Notes: generated by a model from the sequence alone, not told the origin. A stretch of DNA of 64,000 nucleotides from Agapanthus africanus (GCA_030015575.1 JASDDO010000024.1:44044114-44108113), one strand, 5' to 3'. Positions 11,753-22,784 are shown, counted from the stretch's first letter. Translations and numbers: made by a program.

Positions 11753-12940
11753 TGTGCTCGGTAAGCTTTCTTCCTTCGCATTCATTTGTATATTTTGCAT
11801 TTGCATACTTTATTAAAAACCCACAAAAAATTGAAAATTTTCCAAAAATATAAAAACTTTGTCGTCAAGTTAGCTAATAGGGTAACTTAGATTTTTATTC
11901 TGAAAGTTTAGTTGATATGTTAGAAATAACTAAATTCTAGACTTAGGAATTGAAAATCCTTAAAATAACCCTCATTCTGTCTAACTTTGGTAAGTATACG
12001 TCCTTACAGATTTTTTTTAGCTCAGTTCTTGAGTTAAGTCAAGATGAAGGGAAAGTATTGAAGCTTTACTGGAGGATAAGTCTGAAAAATAGTTTCTTTT
12101 CTTGAGTTCAAATTTAGAAAGTATATACCCTACAAACTGCACTTACACGCACCTTGAAACTTGGGATAGTAGAGGATACCTAGAAATACTCTTGCCTGAA
12201 AGCCTAGTATGAAAGAAAAAAACGGTATTTAAAGCTAAACACCAAAAGAGCATATTGAAAAATATATCCGGTCTTGAAAAAGAAAAAGAAAAAGAAAAAG
12301 AAAAAGAAAAAGAAAAAAATAGAATAAAGTCAAGACCTGGAAACTGCTATTTACGCTTTAAAGTTCACACATTCAGTAATCGGTCGTTAGTGCCTCAAGA
12401 AGCATTAATAGTCGCATGAGAGGTGTGTGAGCAAATCCGTCCATCCTTAATGAAAAGAAGTGGTATTAGGTATTAGGGCAAGAGTATTATAGCTTGAATT
12501 GAATTCTTGAGTGTAGGGGTGCAAATACACACACACGTAGGGGTATACAATCGATGTTTGGATAAAAGATAGAAATAAAGAACAAGACTTGTGTTTTCTG
12601 TAAAGTTGATAAAAATCCCTGATTTGAGGCCGCACTTTAAAAGGAAAACTCAAGAGAACCAAGGTTAAATAGATAGGAGGTGTGAAAAATAAGGGTTGGA
12701 TATTTCTAACTTAGGATGATAGAATTTCTAACGTAAATACTAAACTGTAGGAGTAGAATCGACGTTAACTTATGACACTAGCTTGACGGGATTTTGTGGG
12801 TGTAATCCGCTGAAAACCCTCAGGAGACAACACTCCTCCTACTAGGGACACCTAGAGGTTTAAACGGCTTGTTGCACGTGCTCAGTGCAATCGCGTTCCC
12901 TGTGAAAGTGCGGTTAGGACCTTTTTGTGAATAATTGGTT
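11753..12940 (+). other. 3' non-coding region of element B
   Basis: About 1.2 kb of AT-rich DNA with no gene. It contains an (AAAAAG)n tract at 12275-12318. Parts are shared with the tail of element C (for example 'cttgaaacttgg.atagtagag' at 12152 and 63554). 12820-12900 is shared with the 3' tail of D (38570-38650). Confidence 0.7.
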
Positions 12941-12973
12941 TTGCTCGGGACGAGCAAAAGTTAAGTTTGGGGG
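12941..12973 (+). other. 3' polypurine tract of B with upstream hairpin
   Basis: TTGCTCG-GGA-CGAGCAA (12941-12957) is a perfect 7-bp stem, followed by AAGTTTGGGGG (12963-12973). It ends four bases before the 3' LTR. This is the plus-strand primer site expected for this group. Confidence 0.8.
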
Positions 12974-12977
12974 TATT

Positions 12978-14708
12978 TGTTCATATCAGAATATTGTATT
13001 TTGTACCGCTCATTCTTACGCTCGTTTGGTTATAGGCAGGTGCTTTTAATCAGTGTTTGCTACATATTTACAGGATACTGGTTCTCAGCTCTAAACAGTG
13101 AAATTCATAGAAATGTACATCAAATTCCGGATTACTGCCAACAACAGATAAAACACGGGTCGCCGCTCTCTATCCGTGTGTTGCCACACACCAGTTTATG
13201 GGACAAAATGGCAAATCGATGTCATTTTCATGCACAAAGCTCAATGTCAACACAAGATCCAACATATCTACACGGAGCTCGAGAAAATCATGGCAAAAGA
13301 TCCACATCACATCACCTTTTGATCTACTGAAATTCTGGAAGAAATGTGAAGAGATTCTGAGAAAGTCATATACCAAACAGCAGACAACTACAAACCAGGG
13401 AAGGCCACAACATATCGTGGCCTAACTCATCAAGACAGCCGCGGTTTCGCGGCATTAGCGCGCTTAGGCCGCGGAACCGCGGCCATATAGGCTCCTCACT
13501 GTGTCGTTTTCTGGGGGTATTTTGGTAATTTTATGTGGAGCCATATTCTTGCCCTAGGTTTCCATTTCCCTGCCTATAAATACCCCAGTTCTGAGCCAAG
13601 CCAAGGGGAGTTCATTCTTATGCCTTATTTTTGTTAGTTTTTAGTCTTCTTCTTCTTCTTCTTCATTCTTGCCTCCATGAAAATGTAGTGAGAGCATTGA
13701 GTGGATGTTAAATGAAGATGAGGGTTTTTATATCATTCTTTTTTACTTAGCTTCCCCCTTGAGCTCTCTACCTTAACTTGATCTTGCAACCTCTTAAGTG
13801 AGCTTGCAAGTTTAAGCTTTGGTCATTGGTCTCAAGGGGTTGTATCATTTTGTTCTCTCTCTTGTGCTTCATTTCACATGAGTTCTTTACCCTTCTCTTG
13901 ATCTTGCAACCTCTTGATTGAGCTTGCAAGTTTAAAGGTTGGCTATTGATCACATGCCTTGTCTTGTGTTCTATGGTTCTTAGTGTTACTTTCTTACTTA
14001 TCTCTTTCTTGCATTTTTCATTCTTGTCTTTTATTACTTGCAATTTATTACCATGCACTTTAATTACTTGCTTGTAATCTTTTCTTTTCTTTGTTTATCT
14101 TTTTGTTCTCTCTTTTTGGTTCGTTTTGTGAATGGTTGTAATTATTGTTGTTAAGAATAAATATGAAATTGTAAGTTAATGTTTCTTTGCTCATTTCCTT
14201 TTCCCGTTATTTTCCATTGAACTCCGCCCAAACGATACGCAAGCGCTCCGTTAGGCACTCTACACTACCAAGGTAACGGTGATTTCTAACCGCGACCGGT
14301 TGCGTTCAGTTTGGCCGGAAGCGAAAGCAAGAGACAAGAACGGAAGGACAAGGGTAAATAAGCCGGATTTCACGAATACCGTGCTTAAATCCCCTAATCC
14401 ACGTTGTTGCCGATTGCTCTAGCTTCAATTGGTCAAGACTCGGCTCAAAGGTTTTGAGTGCGGATTTCCTTAGCTTACACTTTCGTATCTTTTTCTTAAC
14501 AACTTTATACTTGCATATAAAACACATAGGTTAGATCTCAACAAACATATACAAATTCTTCATTGACTCGTCTAAAACTCGAACGGACATACAACCATCT
14601 TCCTGTGGATCGACCCGTGCTCAACCGGCTAGCTGCATAGCGACACCGTCCTGATCGCGGTTATACTTTAGAACTTTGAACATCCGACACGCCAAAAGCG
14701 TTCGATCA
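12978..14708 (+). repeat. 3' LTR of element B
   Basis: Second copy of the LTR at 7090-8818, ending CGATCA and followed by the AGTCC duplication. It keeps the dyad pair (13437-13484), the TATA box (13575-13582) and the hairpin repeats. Confidence 0.9.
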
Positions 14709-16567
14709 AGTCCCGTAAATAGACGAGAATGGAATAGACAGAATAGAGTATATGTTGTTATAATGTTGTATTCAGTGTTAACGCTGTTGTTTGTAGTTTG
14801 GTACAGAAGAATGCCGGTGTATACGAGAGGAGTCCTACTATTCCAGAGACTAAGGTATACGGAGCACAAGGAACCGTTCAGCCATGGTACAACGGCAATT
14901 GAATTTAGTTTAGGTGTATTATGGTTACAGTCTCATGCCACTTTTAACACCTTCCGTACCAATCTACCCCTTAAACCCCGCGATGTCTTGATTGTATTGT
15001 TTGTATTGTTTGAATTGTATATTGTATATAGAAGGATGACTTACCGAAACCATGATATTAGTAATGGAACGGATATAATGGATGAACATGTAGATGGAAT
15101 ATATCCATGGTTCGGTTCGGTCAATATAGATTGATTAGATTGAACAGATTGAATATATAGATTCATGGATTCATGTTGAATTGTAGTTTGATACTTGAAT
15201 CATATTCAAGTCAGATTGATTATATTGAGACTCAGTCTGATTCGGACAATTAGAAAAGAAATTGAAGTCCTGAATTATGTTTTGGTGCTATCGGTAACTG
15301 CTGCACATGGACGGTAGGATTTGTGTCTTTTTCGAAGACAATTACCATGTTGATAACACAGTTTGTTAAGTTGTCTACCTTAAATAGGCAAGCACCCATA
15401 TCTCCGACTCTCTGAGGTTCAAGAGACTGGTCCCGCTTAAACCTATATTTACTAGGGTCCTTATTATAATTTAGTATAACTCGAGGGGGTTTTATGTAAA
15501 ATAGTTTTGTTATATTTTAAAAATACACCTCAAGTATTTTATTATCGTCTTTAGAGTTTTCATAGATGTATATTTTATCAATGTGCCATTTCTAGTGAAT
15601 AAAACCTAATTTCATAATATATGGTATTTATTTATAATATTAGATTTGTATGGTATATTCTTGTAAATGAGATGTTTTTCTTGAATTTTGGAAATGTGGA
15701 ATATTATAAATATTAAAAATAGATATTTTGATATTAATTACATATATATTTATTTATTAAAAATATAAGTTTTATTTATAATATAAATCACATTTTCTAA
15801 AGAAAATTGTATTTTAAATATTTCGAGATCGTATGCTCCTTACGGAGGTCTGCATCTCACTCTACTAGGCCCGAGGATGTGCGATAATCCGCTTCATACC
15901 GAACGGGTTCCCCGAAATGGGTTGTAAAGGCGCAATTGCAAAGATTTGTTAAAATATACTTCTTGTAGAAAAAGGTTTTAATAGTTGAAGGTAGTTATAT
16001 GTAAATTCGTATTTTCCCAAATTTATGTTCCCAAATTCCATCGTGTTATGTTAGATATGTGTGTTGTGAGGAGGTTTCTAAAGTGAAACGGTTAAAAGAT
16101 ATAAACATGTCGATATGAAATATAAAGGTATTTTAATGTAAAAATAGAATAAAACTTGCTGCGGTTGTTATTTTGATGTCAAACTTTTTCTATTGTTTTC
16201 CTTAATGTTTAATGGTCATGACATAAGAGTTTAGTATTATTGTGGTTAAGAAAATAGAACTTTTTGAGGAAAAACCAAATCGGAAGTCGAATTAACTTCG
16301 CTTCCGTCGGGTTTTAGTTTTGAATGTTTTTAGAATATAGAAAGAAGAAGAAGTAGAGACTTACTGGATGATTGGACAGAGGAGAGAAAGAGGAAGAGGT
16401 GGGAGTTGCTGGTGCGTCGTTTCATCGTCGGAAACTCATTGAGTTGTCGCCGGAAGTTCGTCGGAGCTTCGCCCTTTTGCTAACTCCACTTGCACACAAA
16501 AGACTTGGGAATTTTCTTGAGATTTTGGAAAGGGATTTAGAAGTGAGGAGGGGCGATTTGAGGGTGG

Positions 16568-16575
16568 TATTTATA
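16568..16575 (-). promoter_or_regulatory. Candidate TATA box of LTR A (left copy)
   Basis: Minus strand TATAAATA; the same site occurs in the right LTR near 20367 and in T1 and T2 (about 44027 and 48414). Confidence 0.5.
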
Positions 16576-16951
16576 GGAAAAATTATGGTTTTAGGGTAGT
16601 GAAAGGGTGTATTAAAATTTGTAATAAAAATGGATTAAATGTGAGTTTTATTGTGCTCTGTAATTGTGCAGTAAAAACAAATAATACAGGGGTTAGGGGG
16701 GGAATTCAAGAGTCGCAAGAGGTAAAGAAAATTAGGGTTTTGTCCGAGTCAGACCGGCGGCATGGGCCGAGTCAACGAGTTCGCCGGCCCGAGTCGGGCG
16801 AGTCGGGGCTCATCTTGATGCCGCGTGTCGCTGACGTTTGGTCTAGCCTTATGGACATGTTTGTTTAGACTGTGACTCTTGGTTTTACGGTTTGTGCACG
16901 TATAGACTATTGGGTTCTAAGAAATTAAAAGAATTGTAAATAAAAAGAATG

Positions 16952-17033
16952 TGTGGCTGATGGGATTTGAACTCTGGTATTTTGGTTCAGCAGTGCAAGG
17001 TCTTACCAATGAGCTACAAGCTCCTTCTTGCTG
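16952..17033 (-). other. tRNA-like A-box/B-box module in LTR A (left copy)
   Basis: Minus strand: TAGCTCATTGGTA (A-box-like, 17004-17016), then about 30 bases on AGTTCAAATCCC (B-box-like, 16962-16973), then CATCAGCCA. It resembles the head of a tRNA or a tRNA-derived SINE. Conserved at the same place in the other LTR and in T1 and T2. Confidence 0.55.
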
Positions 17034-17130
17034 TTCAAAAGCAAAATAAATTTATAACTTGTGCTCAGGCTCAAGTACCCCATTCTGTATTTTTGAAAAA
17101 AAAATTGTACAGAAAGTTTAGGGTTGTTAC

Positions 17131-17175
17131 ATTCTACCCTCCTTTAAAAAATTTCGTCCTCGAAATTTGTAAAAG
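17131..17175 (-). other. 3' polypurine context of element A
   Basis: Minus strand AATTTCGAGGACGAAATT, then a run of A, then GGAGGGTAGAA directly before the LTR start TGTAACAACCC. Typical chromovirus 3' end. Confidence 0.75.
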
Positions 17176-17190
17176 GAAAGTGTAACGGAT

Positions 17191-17712
17191 TCAAGGAAAG
17201 TTTGGTAATAGAACTTTGGTAGTGTATGAAAAATATGTGAAGGAATGAAAGAATGCGAAAGATTTGAGGAAATTATCAGGGGCGGCTTGGTCTACGGCCT
17301 CTGCTTTTTCGGCCGCTAAAAGAAAAGCCTGACGTCGTGGTTCATTCCTCCTAGCTGGGGGCACATTCTTGTTTCTCTGCCCTCGAGGCATGTTCCTAAG
17401 TGCCTGATGGAATTGGCGAGCGGGCTGTGCAGGTGGTGGAGCTGTGAGTACAAGAAGAGGTGCAGGAGCCTGAATAGTTGGCCGCTGCGGGTGGTTGATG
17501 GGTGTGTGATCTGGGTTGCGTCTATAAGGACAGTTTCCAATTCCGTGATTGGATGTGCCATAAACTAAGCACAGGCCTTTTGCGCGCCTACAGTCCTTCC
17601 ACAAGTGTCCATCCTTCTTGCAGTAGAAACAAAAATCTGGACTTGACTGGTAAATTGTTTCTTTCTGTCTCTTGGAATTTGAAGGTTGTATAGGATAGGC
17701 TCCTCCTGCCAT
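17191..17712 (-). pseudogene. Gag nucleocapsid fragment of element A
   Basis: A 173-codon frame carrying a CCHC zinc knuckle, CFYCKKDGHLWKDC, and a second degenerate one, CLVYGTSNHGIGNC, in which the second Cys is Tyr. A Pro/Ala/Arg-rich tail (about PPPAQPARQFHQALRNMPRG) follows. The N-terminal gag segment is separate: minus-strand codons at about 17760-17922 read NSPNNTSTNVNNTPPP.., collinear with the gag start in T1-T3. The capsid-like centre present in T2 and T3 is missing, so gag here is internally deleted. It should bind RNA if made, but it cannot form a complete Gag. Confidence 0.7.
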
Positions 17713-18039
17713 CTAGGCGGTAGAGCGCTTTATACCGGTTGCTTCTGCTTCTGGTCGGTTCAATAATATAGCAGTCTACTGCTGCAGTCCTTCTACGAGG
17801 CTTCGGATTGCCTCAAGCAGAATCGTCTGCTCGTTGATCGGAGCAGCGACGGCAGATGTGAATGGTAGTGGTGGGGGAGTGTTGTTGACATTCGTACTGG
17901 TGTTGTTTGGGGAATTCATAACCTTGAAAGAAAAATTTAGGTTGGGACATATTCAAAATATATGAAATTGGAAGATTCAAGAAGTATGAATTGTAAAGAA
18001 TGTTCAGTTGCTGGTTCTTGTGTTTATTGCTTAAGTTGT

Positions 18040-18092
18040 CCATACAGTGTTGAACTGCATGGTAGGGTTCCATACAGCTCTGACCTGTATGG
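18040..18092 (-). other. Double hairpin at the primer-site position of element A
   Basis: Two inverted repeats, CCATACAG/CTGCATGG (18040-18062) and CCATACAG/CTGTATGG (18070-18092), each with a 7-base loop and 30 bases apart, lie just inside the 5' LTR. No standard tRNA complement is seen there. Single hairpins sit at the same place in T1-T3. Confidence 0.6.
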
Positions 18093-18107
18093 GCCACCAA
18101 TAAAACC

Positions 18108-20928
18108 TATCATGCCCCACTTCCCAGTATACGAGCAGAGGACGCGATGAGGCCGCTACGTATTTACTCTGAAGTAAACACGCTAAGCGTATCTAAGCAA
18201 TATAAGTAAAATGCACAAGAGACAAAAACAATAGATATAATTGAATAGCAACTTTATTTATTAACATTCTTTTTACAATACATCTGAAAAGTAAATTCAT
18301 GGAATGGAAAGCAATACGTAAACAGTGGCATAACAGAAATGGAAAATACAGAATGTAAATGTGTATAAGGAATCTAAAGCTCTGGGTCAAAAGCCAGCTG
18401 GTCCAAATCCTCGCTGGTGGGCTCGATCTCCAGTGAGTCTGAATCACCTAACGACATTCCAAAGAAGAAGAAAGAGAATGTCGTCAGCGAACAAATCGCT
18501 CGGTAAGTCCCGTAAATAGACGAGAATGAAATAGACAGAATAAAGTATTTGTTGTTATAATGTTATATTCAGTGTTAACGCTGTTGTTTATAGCTTGGTA
18601 CAGAAGAATACCAGTGTATACAAGAGGAGTCCCACTATTCCGGAGACTAAGGTATATGGAGCAAAAGGAACCATTCAGCCACGGTACAACGACAATTGAA
18701 TTCAGTTTAGGTGTATTATGGTTACAGTCTCGTGCCACTTTTAACACCTTCCGTACCAATCTACCCTTAAACCCCGCGATATCTTGATTGTATTGTTTGT
18801 ATTGTTTGAATTGTATATTGTATATAGAAAGATAACTTACCGAAACCATGATATTAGTAATGGAACGGATATAATGGATGAACATATAGATGGAATATAT
18901 CCATGGTTCGGTTCGGTCAATATAGATTAATTAGATTGAACAGATTGAATATATAGATTCATGGATTCTTGTTGAATTGTAGTTTGATATTTGAATCATA
19001 TTCAAGTCAGATTGATTATATTGAGACTCGGTCTGAGTCAGACAATTAGAAAAGAAATTGAAGTCCTGAATTATGTTTTGGTGCTATCGGTAACTGCTGC
19101 ACATGAACGGCAGGATTTGTGTCTTTTTCGAAAATAATTACCGTGTTGATAACACCGTTTGTTAAGTTGTCTATCTTAAATAGGCAAGCACCCATATCTC
19201 CGGCTCTCTGAGGCTCAAGAGACTCGTCCCGCTTAAACCTATATTTACTAGGGTCCTTATTGTAATTTAGTATAACTCGAGGGGGTTTTATGTAAAATAG
19301 TTTTGTTATATTTTCAAAATACACCTCAAGTATTTTATTATTGTCTTTAGAGTTTTCATGGATGTATATTTTATCAATGTGACATTTCTAGTAAATAAAA
19401 CCTAATTTCATAATATATGGTATTTATTTGTAATATTGGATTTGTATGGTATGTTCTTATAAATGAGATATTTTTCTTGAATTTTGGAAATGTGGAATAT
19501 TATAAATATTAAAAATAGATATTTTGATATTAATTACATATATATTTATTTATTAAAAATATAAGTTTTATTTATAATATAAATCACATTTTCTAAAGAA
19601 AATTGTATTTTAAATATTTCGAGATCGTATACTCCTTGCGGAAGTCTGCATCTCATTCTACTATGCCCGAGGATGTACGATAATCCGCTCCATACCGAAC
19701 GGGTCCCCCGAAATAGGTTGTAGAGGCGCAATTGCAAAGATTTGTTAAAATACATTTCTTATAGAAAAAGATTTTAATATTTGAAGGTAGTTATATGTAA
19801 AGTCGTATTTTTCCAAATTTATGTTCCCAAATTCCATCGTGCTATGCTAGATATGTGTGTTGTGAGGAGGTTTCTAAAGTAATACGGTTAAAAGGTATAA
19901 ACATGTCGATATGAAACATAAGGGTATTTTAATGTAAAAATGGAATAAAACTTGCTGCGGTTGTTATTTTGATGTCAAATTTGTTCTATTGTCTTCGTTA
20001 ATGTTTAATGGTCATGACATAAGAGTTTAGTATTATTGTGGTTAAGAAAATAGAACTTTTTAAGTAAAACCCGAATCGGAAGTCGGATTAACTCCGCTTC
20101 CGTCGTGTTTTAGTTTTGAATGTTTTTAGAATATAGAAAGAAGAAGAAGTAGGGACTTACTGGATGATTAGTCAGAGGAGAGAAAGAGGAAGAGGTGGGA
20201 GTTTCCGGTGCGTCGTTTCGTCATCGGAAACTCCTTAAGTTGTCGCCGAAAGTTCGTCGGAGCTTCGCCCTTTTGCTAACTCCACTTGCACACAAAAAAC
20301 TTGGGAATTTTCTTGAGAGTTTGGGCAGGGATTTAGAAGTGAGGAGGGGTGATTTGAGGGTGGTATTTATAGGAAAAATTAGGGTTTTAGGGTAGTGAAA
20401 GGGTGTATTAAAATTTATAATAAAAATGGATTAAATGTGAGTTTTATTGTGCTCTGTAATTGTGCAGTAAAAACAAATATTACAAGGGTTATGGAGGGAG
20501 TTCAAAAGTCGCAAGTGGTAAAGAAAATTAGGGTTTTGGCCGAGTCAAACAGGCGGTGCGGGCCGAGTCAACGAGTTCGCCGGCCCGAGTCAGGCGAGTC
20601 GGGGATCATCTTGATGCCACGTGTCCCTAACGCTTGGTCTAGTCTCGTGGACACGTTTGTTTAGGCTCTGACTCTTGGTGTTACGAGGTTTGCACGTGCA
20701 GACTTTTGGGCTTCTAAAATAATAAAAGAATTTTAAATTAAAAAAAAATGTGTGGCTGATGGGATTTGAACTCTGGTGCTTTGGTTCAGCAGTGCAAGGT
20801 CTTACCAATGAGCTACAAGCTCTTTCTTATTGTTCTAAAGCAAAATAAATTTATAACTTGTGCTCAGGCTCAAGTACCCTTTCTTTATTTTTGAAAAAAA
20901 ATTATAAAAAAAGTTTAGGGTTGTTACA
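18108..20928 (-). repeat. Right (5') LTR of element A
   Basis: Intact 2.8-kb LTR. Its TG/CA terminus is mutated to TA at 18108. It ends GTTGTTACA at 20928, followed by AGATA. It carries the same TATA-like site and the tRNA-like boxes as the left copy. Confidence 0.85.
20750..20830 (-). other. tRNA-like A-box/B-box module in LTR A (right copy)
   Basis: Same module as 16952-17033: B-box-like bases at 20761-20772 and A-box-like at 20803-20815, on the minus strand. Confidence 0.55.
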
Positions 20929-20984
20929 AGATAGTTGGCGCGGCGGATATCCGGAGGATACCGACCGTAGTCTTGAGATTTGAT

Positions 20985-21062
20985 GATATGGGCCGATCCG
21001 GACTGACGGAGCCCGAGATTCAGATGATATGGGCCGATCCAGACTGATGGAGCCCGAGATAC
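20985..21062 (+). repeat. Two tandem 39-40-bp units in solo LTR G
   Basis: Adjacent copies of gatatgggccgatcc.gactga.ggagcccgaga. A third copy was separated by element A (6660-6691). Confidence 0.8.
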
Positions 21063-22330
21063 GAGGATTATGTGTCGCTGATGGACACAATTTTCATGAT
21101 GTTTTCGAGTGTCGATAATTGGCACTCAGGTTTTATCATGATTTTGTGTGTCATTGTTGGATACATGTTGGGTGATGCATTTATACATAATACACATGAC
21201 ATGTAGTTATTTTGTGACACGGACACGAGTACTTAGCTTTACACATATGCTTATATTATTACCTTCACTGCTACTCGATATTATCGTGTTACTATTATTA
21301 CTGTATTGTACTGTTTGACCTAGGAGATAGTCATACATTTGGTTTCTACTCGGTGATATCTTCTACTCACGAGTTGGCAACTCACCCCCGTTGTGCCACA
21401 GTTTCTTGCAGGTTTGACCGCACAAGTTCCATTGCGTCTTGCTGGCACACTGCTTTCTCCAAGGTGATTGCATTGTTTAGGTGGAATACATTTGCATCGT
21501 GACCACCATTCTACTTGTATATTTATTTCAATCGTATCTAGTTAAGCTCCATCAACCAGACTATGTATATTCGAAGACTTAGAGATCTTTGATGTATATT
21601 CTTTCGGCCTTAGAGTCACGCTCATGGATTTATTCTTGCTTCTGGTTTTCATGATGATGTTTGAGTTTTTCATTGCTTAATTTCCGTGTTTTGATCCTCG
21701 TCTTCGGCGTTGTATATTTATATTCTTACGTGGTTGTTTCCGCCAATTGGCGAAGAGCTAGCTCCCGCTTGGGGATGCCTATTATTATTATTATTATGTT
21801 GTATTATTTTCGGGTTAAAAATTACAAAGGAGGTGCTGCCAAAATTTCAAACGTCGAAAACCGTTTTCAAGATAGATATAAACATTACATTCTCATATGT
21901 ATTTTTACTTATACTTGTAAAAGAAGAACCGGATTTCAGTAAACCTTTATTTCAAAACTTCACCTCCACTATTTTTCCCTAAAAGATTTAGATTTCTGGG
22001 CTTTTGTCTTACTTGAATTAGGTGAGGTCCTATAGATTTCACATGATTCAAGTGCCAATCACGTGCCTTTCCGGGTCGTGACAGAGGATAAGATGAGGTT
22101 TTAAATGAGATTAGATCATGTATGATAAATATCTTAGAATAAAACAAGAAATGAAGATGAGTCGTGGCTTCTCAAAGCTTCTCAAGACATGACTCATTTT
22201 CTATTTCTTTTAATTCCAAAATATTTATCATTATCTCTCTTCATTTTCCTCATGTGTGATTCTCATACATCCATGTCCCTTGTATCATCAACCATGATAC
22301 AATATCAAATACACATATATAAATATATCA

Positions 22331-22396
22331 CACACACACACACACAAATGTATATAAAGAGAAGAAAATCTTAAGTGAGATTTAATATTAGTTAAT

Positions 22397-22454
<58 letters not shown>

Positions 22455-22455
22455 A
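22331..22455. repeat. CA, CATA and TA microsatellites in LTR F
   Basis: (CA)n at 22331-22347, (CATA)n at about 22400-22422 and (TA)n at 22423-22452. A second TA tract lies at 22538-22580. Confidence 0.85.
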
Positions 22456-22485
22456 ATATGTAAATATATATATCAAATTATAAAA

Positions 22486-22534
22486 TCAACACTTGATTCA
22501 ATAATCCGGTTATATCATATATAACCGACAAATA

Positions 22535-22582
<48 letters not shown>

Positions 22583-22784
22583 AAATATTAAATCAACACT
22601 TGATTCAATTATCCGGTTATATCACATATAACCGGCTAATATTCAATATTAAATATTAAATCAACACTTGATTCAATAATCCAGTTATATCATATATAAC
22701 CGGCCAATATCAAATATATATACATAAATCAAATTATTGAATCAACACTTGATTCAATAATCCGGTTATATCACATATAACCTG
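22486..22784 (-). repeat. Four-unit minisatellite with two hairpins per unit, LTR F
   Basis: Each unit has AATCAA-CAC-TTGATT (22486, 22591, 22659, 22740) and, a few bases on, CCGGTTATAT-CAC-ATATAACCGG or a close variant (22506, 22613, 22681, 22762). Units are spaced 68-105 bases apart by TA-rich filler. Confidence 0.8.

Larger units (their letters stand above)
7090..14708 (+). mobile_element. Element B, non-autonomous Ty3 (Tat/Athila-like) retrotransposon
   Basis: A complete element flanked by AGTCC duplications (7085-7089 and 14709-14713), with 1.73-kb LTRs, a tRNA-Asp primer site and a 3' polypurine tract. The 4.2-kb internal region has one ORF (9886-11544) and no recognisable gag, protease, RT or integrase, so it must borrow enzymes. 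Similar LTRs suggest a recent insertion, consistent with its place in the LTR of the more diverged element A. The primer site and AAGTTTGGGGG tract are typical of Tat/Athila elements. Confidence 0.85.
6692..17131 (-). repeat. Left (3') LTR of element A, split by element B
   Basis: Pieces 6692-7089 and 14709-17131 join at the AGTCC duplication into one copy of the LTR seen intact at 18108-20928. The right edge is followed by ttctaccctcctttaaa and then the minus-strand AATTTCGAGGACGAAATT, the usual polypurine and end-of-pol context of chromoviruses. Confidence 0.8.
6692..20928 (-). mobile_element. Element A, gag-only LTR retrotransposon with long LTRs
   Basis: The LTRs (2.8 kb each) bound an internal region of only 976 bp (17132-18107). 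The terminal sequence is TGTCACGCCCCG..GTTGTTACA as read on plus, and the target duplication is AGATA (6687-6691 and 20929-20933). The only coding remnant is gag; there is no protease, RT, RNase H or integrase. This fits the TR-GAG class of non-autonomous plant retroelements. Its LTR tips match chromovirus E, its likely helper type. The left LTR is split by element B. The two LTRs differ at roughly one base in twelve in the first 150 bases, so A is older than B. Confidence 0.8.
3597..22083 (+). repeat. Solo LTR G of a Ty3 chromovirus-like element, interrupted
   Basis: Starts TGTAACA at 3597, ends GGGTCGTGACA at 22083, and is flanked by exact 5-bp duplications GAGGA (3592-3596 and 22084-22088). 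Removing the nested element A with its duplication (6692-20933) leaves about 4.2 kb with no primer site, polypurine tract, gag or pol, so it reads as one very long solo LTR left by LTR-LTR recombination. A terminal CGTGACA is common in Tekay/Del-type chromoviral LTRs, but the lineage is an inference. Short frames at 3901-4089, 4764-5000, 6256-6519 and 21661-21982 are not called as genes. Confidence 0.75.

Noticed and set aside
14676..15134. 152-codon plus frame beginning in the 3' LTR of B and ending in LTR A
   Set aside because: It crosses an element junction (14708) and the target duplication, so it cannot be an inherited gene.
21661..21982. Overlapping plus frames in the right part of solo LTR G
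   Set aside because: AT-rich, overlapping in two frames, within an LTR, no domain.
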